Shown: one piece after another, positions 12,601 to 22,411 of the stretch
How the letters are laid out: each line of letters begins with the position of its first letter
Numbering within the stretch: position 1 is the stretch's first letter
From: Diatrype stigma
Taxonomy: Eukaryota > Ascomycota > Sordariomycetes > Xylariales > Diatrypaceae
Assembly: GCA_022225965.2 (NCBI GenBank)
Contig: JAKJXP020000017.1
Span: forward strand, 186,001-250,000
Length of the DNA stretch: 64,000 nucleotides
Reading direction: 5' to 3'
Notes under the pieces: model-generated
Database searches by the model: none
Seen by the model: only the letters and a program-made list of their open reading frames with translations
What the model was told of the DNA's origin: nothing
Program-made: the position numbers and the translations under genes

Positions 12601-13519
12601 CATCCTGATGTCCCTTTAGTATATCGCAGATTCATTCATTGATCTCATGATAAGCATGAGGGGACGATATAAATACGGTTCTGCCATGTGAGGACTTACT
12701 TGTTTCAAGGAATGTATATAATTAACCATCAGTGTTGGTCTGCCAAATATCGAGTGTTCCTTGTTGGTCTGGCATGTGATGCTAATCCCTAAATCCTATA
12801 CAACTGAAGGGCTTCTTTGTCTTGTTGGACTCAAGTGTTGGGTCCTCTCGTATGGCATGCACGAAGCAACTAACTACCAAGCACCGTCTATTTCGGAGCC
12901 CCAGGACACAATCACTCAGTTAGCTTTCATTGTACTTTTTAGTATTTTATAACTGCATATGCCAAAATGCCTGTCACAAGCAAGTACGACTCAATAGAAA
13001 TAGGACCAACAGATATGTTACTGTTAGTTCAAACCCCTTTCAGAATTGACTGGGTCAAGTTGGCGCCTCCATGAATGGGTTATTCTATCATGCCTAGTAT
13101 CTATGGCTCTGTCTAGCTGATAAAAGAAATGACTTGCGCCCTGAGGGGGGGCTTTGGGTGTACTCCATGACACATCTGCATGGTATGACCACACAGCCAG
13201 AACCTTTCAGGGATAGAGAACCAACACCTCCTTTCCGAGTATATATCGAACTTTCTTTCAGCACTTCCCAACTCAGGATATTGCGCATAGTCTTCGTCAG
13301 TGTCGGAGATCCCTAACCATGATGCTCCTACCCGTGCATGACTACAGATCCCCATCATCAGCAGATATGTTGGATGCAGGAGACACCAACAAAGTATTGC
13401 TGGTTCATTCGTAGACCATTCTAATTGCCTATTAGATGTTGGTGCTCCTATACACATCACTTCTTTCATCAGTCATAAGAACAACCAACTGACCACGGCA
13501 TCCAGCGCCATGCCCCCTC

Positions 13520-13526
13520 TATAAAA
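13520..13526 (+). promoter_or_regulatory. TATA box candidate for the 13.66-kb gene
   Basis: TATAAAA lies about 140 bp before the ATG at 13662, after a short C-rich segment. Position and sequence fit a fungal core promoter. Confidence 0.5.
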
Positions 13527-13661
13527 CAGCCATCCTGCCTTCCATGTCTGGCTTGATCCGCAGTCTGCAGAAAATCATTACAGCACTATTTGGACAACAT
13601 ATCGTATACATCTAAAACAATATCAACTTCAGTCATTCACAAGAGAACCGGGATATTGCAA

Positions 13662-14597
13662 ATGGACAGGCATCGACCCAGACGAAGTACTCATCAAGAT
13701 GATGATAGTAGGTTAGCAACAAATTTATTTGCTGTCATCGGTACTAATGAAATGAGTATAGGTAACCTTCCACCGACAGGGTATAAAATTGCCGTGTCTA
13801 ATTATACCACCAAAACACGCAGAGGTTCTATGAGGCTCGAACCTAATAATGGAGGTAGCATGTATGTCGAACGTACCAGCCAGCGTCCTGCGAATATTGA
13901 CACACACGCCAACGCGGAATATAATTGGAGTCACGGTTCACATTCGAGCCCGCGAGGACGGCCAAAGCCAAAATCTAGGAACGAAGCTCCCCAGAAGGCC
14001 TCGTATAGTTATGCTACGATCGATAACCTTGAATTTGGTGCCAACATAGACAACTGGGTTCCAAAAGATCGGATAGAGGTCATGAACACGGTGTTTGGTC
14101 CAGAAGAGTTTGGAAATTTTGTATACGATCATTCCCACGGAGAAGATAAAGACAGTCAGAATCGAATTCCAGGAATTCACTTACATTTGGCTCTGTTATA
14201 CTATGGCAGGAGACATGAAAGACTGAAAGAACACTTGAGGCATCCAGAGGGGCGAGGCCACCAGTGGCTAGAAAAATTGTACACATTTTGCATACAAGGA
14301 GAGGACAAAGCATGCGCCCTACAAAAGCCGCTCGATAAAATCGAAAAAGAAATGGCCACTAGCCATCGCTGGAATGAAGAGCAGAAGTGGGAAACGTTAG
14401 TGGAAGATGTTGCAGAAGAACTAGTCGATCGTATCTTTCAATGCGAGGAACTGGTAATCGAAGTGGCAGGGATTTGGGATTGGATTGTAGGGTCCGACGA
14501 ATCCTATGCGGATTTGCTTGTAGGAATAGACTACTCGTATCAGCCAGGACGAAGCGTCGGGCGCCGGCTAGGGCGTCGAGGCCGACGACCGGGTTGA
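13662..14597 (+). CDS. Hypothetical AT-rich-codon protein
   Basis: I do not recognise this family. An open frame starts at the ATG at 13662 and ends at 14597. A likely 54-nt intron (13708-13761, GTAGGT..TATAG with a TACTAAT-like branch site) keeps the frame whether or not it is removed, so the product is about 311 or 293 aa. The N-terminal half is polar and basic (TTKTRRGSMRLEP; SPRGRPKPKSRNEAP). The C-terminal half is more structured and acidic/aromatic, with IHLHLALLYYGRRHERLKEHL, EKLYTFCIQGEDKAC and LVDRIFQCEELVIEVAGIWDW, suggesting a helical domain. Codon use is clearly more AT-rich than in the neighbouring dioxygenase gene, which suits a lineage-specific gene. The arginine-rich tail after YSYQPG may be an artefact if a further intron leads to a frame near 14614-14883. 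Confidence 0.55.
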   Translation: MDRHRPRRSTHQDDDSRLATNLFAVIGTNEMSIGNLPPTGYKIAVSNYTTKTRRGSMRLEPNNGGSMYVERTSQRPANIDTHANAEYNWSHGSHSSPRGRPKPKSRNEAPQKASYSYATIDNLEFGANIDNWVPKDRIEVMNTVFGPEEFGNFVYDHSHGEDKDSQNRIPGIHLHLALLYYGRRHERLKEHLRHPEGRGHQWLEKLYTFCIQGEDKACALQKPLDKIEKEMATSHRWNEEQKWETLVEDVAEELVDRIFQCEELVIEVAGIWDWIVGSDESYADLLVGIDYSYQPGRSVGRRLGRRGRRPG

Positions 14598-15448
14598 GTG
14601 GTAGCTGGAGCAGATGGAGGATGACACCGACGGCGAGGAAGCGTACCACCAGGCGTTTCAACATTTCAGAGGTGATAATTACAGACATGTATGTCGAGCT
14701 TCGAGGAATATCGTAACAGTACCTGTTAGAGCAGCTAGAAAGAAGGGCCCTGCTTATAGCTCCGCGATACCTGCTAATAATGCTATGAGTGCAGTGCAGC
14801 CCGGCCCCTTAAGCATAGGCAGAGGGGGCGGAGGGGTTTCAAGCCTTGAATACAACTCCTATCCAATTCAACTAAACGCCTGAATCCAACCTAAATATCT
14901 CCTCATCTCCTACTTGTACCAGACACATCATATTCTCACGTCCCAGTACAACAAGACGCCAGTGGCTACTACTGAGCCCAGAACGCTATCCCCCTTTCCC
15001 TAACCTCGCCCCCTATATCGATACATGAACCCGTGCCTAACAAACCGCACTCCAGCCTACAGCCCTAACTTACCAAGCTCAATGAGTAGAGCATACATGC
15101 ATGGCACAGTAGTACAGCATGGTGGAATCGAACTGCAGCTGTGGTCACGACAAGAGGGAAAGCAAAGTCCGGAGTGCAGTACGTTGCCAAGGAAAAAATC
15201 GATAGATCAGGTATTTGATGGATGCCGCCTGTTCACTAGCAGGAAAACTATATTGGACTGAAGAGCGAGCAAGGCAAGACAACGCAGAGTGGATTGATCG
15301 GTTTATATATCTATGTCTCGTATCGCTCAGCTACCTAGGTATTCAACCAATATGCATGGCTCTTCATTGCGCAAGTAAATCCATTCCGACATCAACACCC
15401 ATCGACCCGGCCTACTTGCATACGTACGAAGTTACCTCAGTAAGTAGT
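14598..15448. other. Intergenic, possible extra exon
   Basis: A frame at 14614-14883 begins MEDDTDGEEAYHQAF and is somewhat protein-like, so it might be a 3' exon of the upstream hypothetical gene, but no phase-compatible splice pair is convincing. The remainder, including an ACCTAGGT palindrome at 15333-15340, looks non-coding and probably includes the 3' UTR of the minus-strand dioxygenase. Confidence 0.4.
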
Positions 15449-17026
15449 TCAATAGTGGCAGATACCCCCGACATCATCATCAATCGTCCACGACCCCGCC
15501 AAGCCGTGCTCGACGACGGGCCCCTCGCCATCTTCCTCAGCGAAGAAAGGCGCCGCCATGGCCGTGACGATCTCCAGCTGCCTCCCCTTCCCGAGGAAGA
15601 AGTCGTTGCGGCCCTCGGTCTTGATCTGGCGGCGCATGAAGCGGCGCGCCCAGTCGCCCACGGCCGGCTCGCCCGTCTCGTCGCGCGCCTGCTTCAGGAA
15701 GGGGATCAGGGCCGTGCCGCCCGTGCCCTTGACCTTCCTCTGGTCCGCCTCGTTGCGCGACGCCGTGGCGAGGTTGTTCGCAGCGGCGGCAGGAGGAGGA
15801 GCAGGGGCGGTCTTGCGGACGGCCTCGGGGCTGCGCGAGCGGCTCCGCGCTCGGTTGGCCCGCGACGGCAGCACGATGTACCGCGTCACGATGGCGATGT
15901 GGATGTCGCGGAAGGCGCGCAGCATGGCGAGGCAGGCGTCGTAGGCGATGGCGAGGGGCCGGTCCGTGGCGCTGCGCGCCTCCACGAAGGCGCGGATGTT
16001 GGCTACCTCGCCGACGTCGTGCAGGAAGCGCGCGTGCGGGCCGGGCATGTAGCGGCGCATGTCTCGGATGAAGTTGTGCTTCGGCAGCATGGAGCTGGAG
16101 CTGCCGCTGAGTCGCCCGCGGTCAGCGTCGGAAGACGCTGCTGCGTCCTGTTGCTGCTTCGGCTTCTCACCCGTCGGGTGGTGCTCGATGCCGAGGACGA
16201 TGTCGAAGAACTGGATGAGGCTGCTCTGCGCGTTGCTGGGCCCGCTGTACTGCACGTACTCGGACTTGCCGGAGCCGTCGTCCCACATGACGCCATGGGG
16301 CAAGCCAGCCTCGGCCATGTTCTTGCTGCCAGCCAGGAAAGTGCGGATGCGGCTGTAGAAGTAGTTCGGGTCGCAGCTCTCATGCATGCGACGGAGCAAG
16401 GCACCCAGGTCGTCGAGGCGCTCGGCGAAGGCACACAGGCAACGTGTCACGGTTGCGCTATCGTCTCGACGGACGGCCGCGACGGCCTCGAGCATTAGGG
16501 GGATGATGGGACCACCCCGTGCTTCGATGGCCACGGAGACGAGGTAGAACCAGGACTCGTCCAAAGACCCGGTGAAGGTGAGCAGAGTGGCGAGGTTGTC
16601 TAGATCATCAATGTCCTCGTCCATGAAGAGGGGCTTGAAGTTCCACAGGACAGAGGCGGCGTACGTCGACACCGGAGGCACCTCGAGGTGGGCGCAAATG
16701 TCCAGCAGCGGGACGGAGATGCTCGGCGGCACGCGATCACGGGGAGTGTCACCTCCCCAGATGTAGCCGTGAGCGAAGAAGGTGAGGAGCATGTAGGCTC
16801 TCCTCCATTCCGCGTCATGTTCCAGACCGACGGTGGAGAGGACGGGCAGACGGTCGATGACCCCACGCAGGCGCTTGCTGAGGATGAGGTTCTGCAGGTT
16901 GGCAGCGATGGCCTCCCACTTGTTGTAGTAGGGGTCCGGAAGTCTCGTCAGGGGCAAGACGTTCGGCAAGAAGCCGTGCTGTGGCGAGATTCCATAATCG
17001 GCCAAGTTTGGGATGGGAGGTCTCAT
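15449..17026 (-). CDS. Indoleamine 2,3-dioxygenase
   Basis: An intronless 525-aa frame. It matches the indoleamine 2,3-dioxygenase family, a haem enzyme that opens the indole ring of L-tryptophan to N-formylkynurenine, the first step of the kynurenine route to NAD (BNA2 in yeast). Visible signatures: SEYVQYSGPSNAQSSLIQFF (about 255-274), MRRYMPGPHARFL (about 323-335), AYDACLAMLRAFRDIHIAIV with His376 as the expected proximal haem ligand, and a C-terminal GTGGTALIPFLKQARDETGE. A low-complexity spacer (QQQDAAASSDADRGR and a serine run, about 290-312) and an Arg/Ser/Ala-rich loop after TRYIVLPSRAN are family-typical insertions. The ATG at 17026 gives the usual N-terminus and no better upstream start is seen. 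Filamentous fungi often carry several IDO paralogues, so which subtype this is stays open. Confidence 0.93.
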   Translation of the reverse strand: MRPPIPNLADYGISPQHGFLPNVLPLTRLPDPYYNKWEAIAANLQNLILSKRLRGVIDRLPVLSTVGLEHDAEWRRAYMLLTFFAHGYIWGGDTPRDRVPPSISVPLLDICAHLEVPPVSTYAASVLWNFKPLFMDEDIDDLDNLATLLTFTGSLDESWFYLVSVAIEARGGPIIPLMLEAVAAVRRDDSATVTRCLCAFAERLDDLGALLRRMHESCDPNYFYSRIRTFLAGSKNMAEAGLPHGVMWDDGSGKSEYVQYSGPSNAQSSLIQFFDIVLGIEHHPTGEKPKQQQDAAASSDADRGRLSGSSSSMLPKHNFIRDMRRYMPGPHARFLHDVGEVANIRAFVEARSATDRPLAIAYDACLAMLRAFRDIHIAIVTRYIVLPSRANRARSRSRSPEAVRKTAPAPPPAAAANNLATASRNEADQRKVKGTGGTALIPFLKQARDETGEPAVGDWARRFMRRQIKTEGRNDFFLGKGRQLEIVTAMAAPFFAEEDGEGPVVEHGLAGSWTIDDDVGGICHY

Positions 17027-19146
17027 GACGGCAATGTAGATATCTCACAGCCGGTGATGACTCTAGGCTAGTCTAGTACCCTGGCACACGGACGAGAGAC
17101 TTGAGCAGCAGGAGGCAATGCAATGGCTTGCTGAGTGCTCTAAGCAATGCAGTACGTAGACAAGCAAAGTGAATTTTCTGGTCTGGTTGGTAGGTGATTT
17201 CAAGTTACGAAGTCCTGACGCAAGGAGTATACAGATATGGTCCTGTAATACTCCTCAGCCGTGCGAAAACCTCGTGTGATCGTAAGCATGAAGTGATGCC
17301 CGTAACCCCTTTCTGTTCTGCTGTAGTATCCAAGGTAGTATATAGTATATCCAAGTGACGGGAAGTTGAGAAAGTTTGAAAGGAGCGGCAAAGCTAAGAA
17401 AGGGCTAGAAAGGACTAAGAGGCTTTTAAAGTCGGATAGAGTTTCGGATGGAGCAAGCGGACTTCAAGGCACCACGTGCAAGGTTGGCCAGGTTGGTAAG
17501 CCCCGGCCCGGCTCTAGATCCAGCTCCATAGTGGACAACGGGGTTAAGATGGAAAGCGGTTATTCGGTATTAGTAATTAGTAATTGCGACATCTCTTTAC
17601 TTCGGAGTTCCATGGATGGATGGATGGATGTTTAGTCCTACTTGAAGACCTCGTCCGGTGTTCGCCCCAACCCGGGTTGAAAACGGGCTGGCGAGACCCT
17701 GTGACTGATACAATCTGCGGACCATGTTACGCAATCCGTCTTCCGTCTTGCATGGCATTGCGCCCCATTGGCCGCGGGGACTTGAGACAATGACAGGTAA
17801 CAGGTTGTATGTAACACGCCATTTCGAAAGACAGTTCGGGAATTCGAAAGTGGCTACGAAGTACTTCGTAGTATTATTGATGTGCGGCAAAAGAGGGACG
17901 AACTAAGAGGAACCCCGCGATGTTTAGTTAAAGTGGTTCAAAGACCGACTTCGGCCGACGCCCAAGAAGCTGACTAGCTGAGTGTGACTCGTGAGTTGCG
18001 GGAACCTCTTTGTCCAGACTGCCTGGACTTCCTGGACTTCGTAGCTCGGAATGGGGGTTTCAATTACTAATGTGACGTGACACTACCTATACTGCTCACT
18101 CATAAGAAGCCGGAAAGATGGATGGCATGATCCTGGGATCCCTGAGTGTTGCTTGACTCTGAGTGGTTCGAATCAGTAGCGTTGTTAGATGGGAACCCGA
18201 ATCATAGGAAAGATCGAGTCCGGCGAAAGTATGTGCAATGGAGTGTTCCATGGAAAATTCCATCAACGTTCGATTCGCTCGATGACGGGATTTGTCGGCT
18301 CAGGAATCAAGTTGGAACCTTATGGGTGCCTTTCTATAATAACACATCTCAACATATCCAATCAGCTCATGTGTTCATTGGATTCTAACTGGAACCGGCC
18401 CAATGGATGTATGCCTGGATTCAGAGTACGTAGGTCAGCAAGTAATGTGATTTCGGTGCACCTGTTGCTGTCAGTAATGGATGGTTCAACTTGGAATATT
18501 GCAACTTGTAATTGCCACTGAGGGAAAGATTGGGGGAAAGATTCTAGGTTGAATTCATCTCAATGCATCTCGGTTGTATGTAGTTAACTGGGTGGCTTGT
18601 GCGCAGAATGCAGAATGCAGAATATCTCGAATGTCGGCATTTCGTTGGACGGAATTCATTGCAGTTTAGCCCGATCTAGTGGACATCTCGAGGTAATTGA
18701 GCCAATCATATCGATGTCGCATTTGCGATCCCCCATCGCGTCACACGCAAATGGCACTCTTAGCACTCTTGGCACTCTGCATTCCCTCACGGTTCATAGT
18801 CTTGGCGAGCGGCGGCGGGACAGCGGGCATTGGAAGTTGGGACAAATACGTAAACTCGATGCTCCACCTCCACCCACATGCTTGAAGGTTCCAAGTTGGG
18901 TACAAGCCACAAGCTACAAGCTACAAGCTTCGCAAGGCTCCCGAGGTTCTGTTCCCATCCCCATCCGTACTATCGGCGAAGTACCGAGAGGAACCTTACG
19001 AACCTCACGAACCCTGCGAACCCTGCGAACCCTGCGAACCCTGCGAACCCTACGAACTCTGCGGATTCTACGAAATGCCTCTGCCCTTGCCCCTGCCCCT
19101 GCCGCTATCTCGACGGTGAAGCTGTTGCTGGGAACGATAGCCCGGG
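17027..19146. other. Intergenic between divergent IDO and vps23
   Basis: No gene supported. The left part should hold the IDO promoter and the right part the vps23 promoter. Repeats include TGGA tetramers (17610-17630), CCTGGACTT copies (18020-18040) and the CGAACCCTG array next to vps23. Frames here read as repeat-derived low complexity (for example runs of RTL or NPA units), not protein. Confidence 0.5.
18985..19068. repeat. CGAACCCTG 9-bp array upstream of vps23
   Basis: Seven to eight copies of a 9-bp unit (CGAACCCTG with CGAACCTCA/CGAACTCTG variants at the ends) finish about 80 bp before the vps23 start codon, so they fall in the promoter or 5' UTR. Confidence 0.85.
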
Positions 19147-21265
19147 ATGGCTGTCCAGCAGCATGTCTTGAACTGGCTGTATAGCGTCCTCACAAGTGTA
19201 AGTATCTACCTGCGATGCCTCTTACACGCATGATCTAACACTCCTAATGCAGGAATATCACGATGTCAACCGCACCTACAATGACGTAGCGCAGGCACTA
19301 TCTCAGTACCCGTCTCTGTCACCGAGAACAGACGTCCATAGTACGGTTCATGAACCCCCTCCCCCCTCCCCCCTCCCCTCATCTTATCGACCATCAACCA
19401 GGATTGCAAGTGTCTAGATATATATATGCGAACCAGCGTCTGACTCCGAACCCTGAAATCTATAGCTTTCGACAATGGTGTATCCGCCCTTCTCCTACAC
19501 CTCTCCGGCACCATCCCGGTTGTCTTCCGAGGCGCCACCTACAGGTTTCCCATTTCGATATGGGTACCGCATGCCTACCCCCGTGAGGCACCCCTGGCAT
19601 ACGTCACGCCGACCGAGAATATGATGGTGCGGCCAGGCCAGCACGTCGACCCCCAGGGGCGGATATACCACCCGTATCTTGCGGCATGGCCCGAGTTCTG
19701 GGATGTGAGTTGACCCTATCCGTCGACGTTGACGTTGACGTTGACGATAAGCACTGTAAACCTAATGCACTACCGGCTAGAAATCGTCCCTGTTGGACTT
19801 CTTAGCTATACTACGAGACATATTCGCGAAGGAACCTCCCGTCGTGTCGAAACAGCAAGCTCGGCCACCGGCAGTACAGCAGCAACCACAACAACATACG
19901 CCGTCCCCCAATCCACCGCCACCGGTTCCTCCCCTACCGCCGGATATGTCGCGGAGACAAACGCCCCTGCAACAGTTTGGCACTCCACAACCCCAAGCCG
20001 GCGGCGTTGGTCGCCCACCCCCGCCACCTCCGAAAGGAGATGACTTCCCCCAAGTCGTATCTGGACCGTCCGCGGGGACACCTGGACCGCCACCGCTCCC
20101 TCCCTTGCCGCCAGGGGTTCACCGCGAGTCTGTCCAACAGTTCAGTCCTCATGCGCAGCCGACTTCTACCCCTCAACCCAACCGGCTCTCAAGATACGAC
20201 ACTGCTCCGCCCCTGCCGCCCCCGCAGTCTCAACAGCACCAACCTCCACAACCTTATCAACAGCCGCCTCCCCTCCATGCCCAATTTAACCCCCAGCAGC
20301 AGCAGTTGCAACAGCCACAGCAGCATTCATATTCACCCAGTGGCCCCTCACTATCATCAGTACAACAGCAAGCGCTCTCCCCAACTGATTCCCGCCGCAC
20401 CTCCATCGTATCTCCAGGCACCCCCTATAATGCAGGAGGTACTCCTGGACCTCCAGGCCCCCCAGGGGCTCCGACTGGACCACCGTTCGCCGCTACCGGC
20501 CCACCACCACCCCAATGGCAACAGTACCACCACCCCCAGCCTCATCATTACCATCACCAACAACCACCACCACCACCACCACCACTAGCAGCCCAGCCCC
20601 AGCCGAAGCCGAAGCCACCGCCGCCTCCAGATCTCATGGACGAGCCTCTCTCGCCTCCCTCGCCCCCGGTCAACAACGACCCTTCCCTACCACCAGCAGC
20701 AGGAGCCCCGCCCCCGATCCCGCCCAACCCCGAAAAGGACGCGCTCCTCCGACAGCTAGGCTCGACCCTGTACGGGCTCCGCCAGCGCGCGCGCCAGCAG
20801 AACGAAGCGCTCCTGGGCAACCTAGCAACGCAGCGCGCGGCCCTCTTGTCCGCGCGCCAGGCCCTGCAGGCCGACGCGGCGGCCCTCGCGCCCCTGTCGG
20901 CCCTCCTCGCCAGCAACACGCAGATCCTGCAGCAGTCGCTACGGGAGGCGGATCGGGTGATCGAGGAGCAGACTGAGAGTCAAGGTGGGGGGGAGGTAGG
21001 GGGAGGACAACGAAGGCCGAAATCCCCACCGTTCGCCATCGACGACTTGCTGGTGGCGCCCACCGTCGTCGGGAACCAGCTGTACGATGCGGTGGCCGAG
21101 GAGCGCGCCCTCGGCGATGCGATCTTCGTGCTGGGCAGGGCGGTCGAGCGGGGCAGGCTGGCGCCGGCGGTGTTTGCGAGAACAACGCGGTCGCTGGCTA
21201 GGGAGTGGTATTTGAAGAAGGCGCTTGTGAGGAAGATTGGGAGGGGGATGGGACTTGTTGGGTAG
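19147..21265 (+). CDS. vps23: ESCRT-I subunit Vps23/Tsg101
   Basis: Exons 19147-19197, 19253-19340, 19466-19704 and 19781-21265 give 620 aa; all splice phases agree. Exons 1-3 encode the ubiquitin E2-variant (UEV) domain, about residues 1-126: VLNWLYSVLTS, EYHDVNRTYNDVAQALSQYP, the DVHTFDNG turn, ALLLHLSGTIPVVFRGATYR, FPISIWVPHAYPREAP, RPGQHVDPQGRIYHPYL. UEV domains bind ubiquitin but lack the E2 catalytic cysteine. A long Pro/Gln/His-rich linker follows, then a coiled-coil stalk (EKDALLRQLGSTLYGLRQRA onward) and the C-terminal steadiness box (DLLVAPTVVGNQLYDAVAEE to REWYLKKALVRKI). The protein sorts ubiquitinated cargo into multivesicular bodies and in fungi also serves ambient-pH (Pal/Rim) signalling. 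The linker is unusually long in P and Q, with PPPPP and HH clusters. Confidence 0.96.
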
Positions 21266-22411
21266 GAAGGCGTGATAGAGGGTAGAAGGTAGAAGGTAGA
21301 AGGTGGGAGGTGAGAGGTGAGAGGTATTGAAGGGTATGAGTAGGTTAAGGAGTTTGCTTTTGAGGGGAGGGAGAGAGCGAGCGAATGTACATACGACAAT
21401 GTGAAAGTTGACATCTGGAGGGTGAGATCGTTATATGAGATGCAAATATAACGGGATAGAACATACGCTGACACGAACGGATCACTACCATCATGAAGGA
21501 GACATGGTATATGAAGGACAAGTAGAAGGGCTGACTAGTCTACCTACCTACTTTCACCTTATCGAGCCCTTCAGAAGGAACGAGATCAATAAATGAATAA
21601 GAGAACGGGGGGCAACAAAATGACTTGCAGATATACCGCATACCACATGATGTCTAATACTCGATAGACTGCTGCTTACCACTTACCTATAGGTATTATA
21701 GGTAACTCAAATGCTGCAGCGCCTCACTTAAACCCCATCCATCCACCAATGGCCTTCTGGATTACATCTGACCAGACTCTCCAGATCAAGGTAAACAAAC
21801 AGGCCGTGTTCTTAGCTTACCTCCCTACATACTTCCATCTGGTTAATTGGGCCCATCTTGATACAGCAGTGGCTGACCTGTTGTAAGACGCTTAACTGAG
21901 AACATCGGTACCCCGCCAGAATTGTCTAATGGTTATATGGAAAAGGTCATACCCATGAAGTCTATGCCAATAAGATATACAGTTTCTATTATTAGCTAAA
22001 GAGTAGGTAGCTAACGGGCTGCCAAAGCATCTATATAGTTTAGGTAGTTACTAGGTCAAGTAGGTAGGTACATGATAACTGGATACCCCTTTTCCCTCCT
22101 TCGCTCACCCTGAATCAACCCAGGACTCATTATAGACGACGAGGAGAAGGCTTCCCTATATTGGCCATAAAACTGTGCGGCACGATTGCTCCTGTTCCCA
22201 CCCGTCTGTCTATCCATCCACCATTGCCCATGGATCCCATAAGATGTCACCATAACCCTGGCCCATTTCTCCCCTTATTACTCACCTCCTTCACCAGAAA
22301 TTTTAGCACGTGGCACAGTCTCAACAACCGCATAGGCGCACCGCTGAACCATTCCCTCCTTGGCCTTGAACGACTAGAGTATAAGTAAGCTTCAACGCAA
22401 CCTCTGTGACC
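21266..22411. other. Convergent intergenic region
   Basis: Lies between the 3' ends of vps23 and the minus-strand gene at 22.4 kb. A GTAGAAG/GTGAGAG purine-rich stretch at 21280-21330 is probably vps23 3' UTR. No coding potential seen. Confidence 0.6.

Larger units (their letters stand above)
7105..13519. other. 6.4-kb gene-poor region
   Basis: I find no protein-coding gene here. Frames are short, mostly without spliceable partners, and rich in repeat-derived residues. The stretch contains a GGCATA hexamer array (7727-7773), GGTAGCCCT repeats (8132-8175), an AT-rich block with flanking inverted repeats (8652-9060), ATGCCTCC repeats (9624-9670), and several ACCTAGGT/GGTACC palindromes. From about 11.5 kb onward composition becomes more AT-rich and less repetitive. 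A non-coding transcript cannot be excluded from sequence alone. Confidence 0.5.

Noticed and set aside
14614..14883. Frame beginning MEDDTDGEEAYHQAF
   Set aside because: Too short and without a phase-compatible splice pair to the upstream gene; noted as a possible extra exon but not called.
15215..16498. 427-codon plus-strand frame over the IDO gene
   Set aside because: Antisense shadow of a GC-rich coding sequence with low-complexity Ala/Arg/Val content; IDO motifs are on the minus strand.
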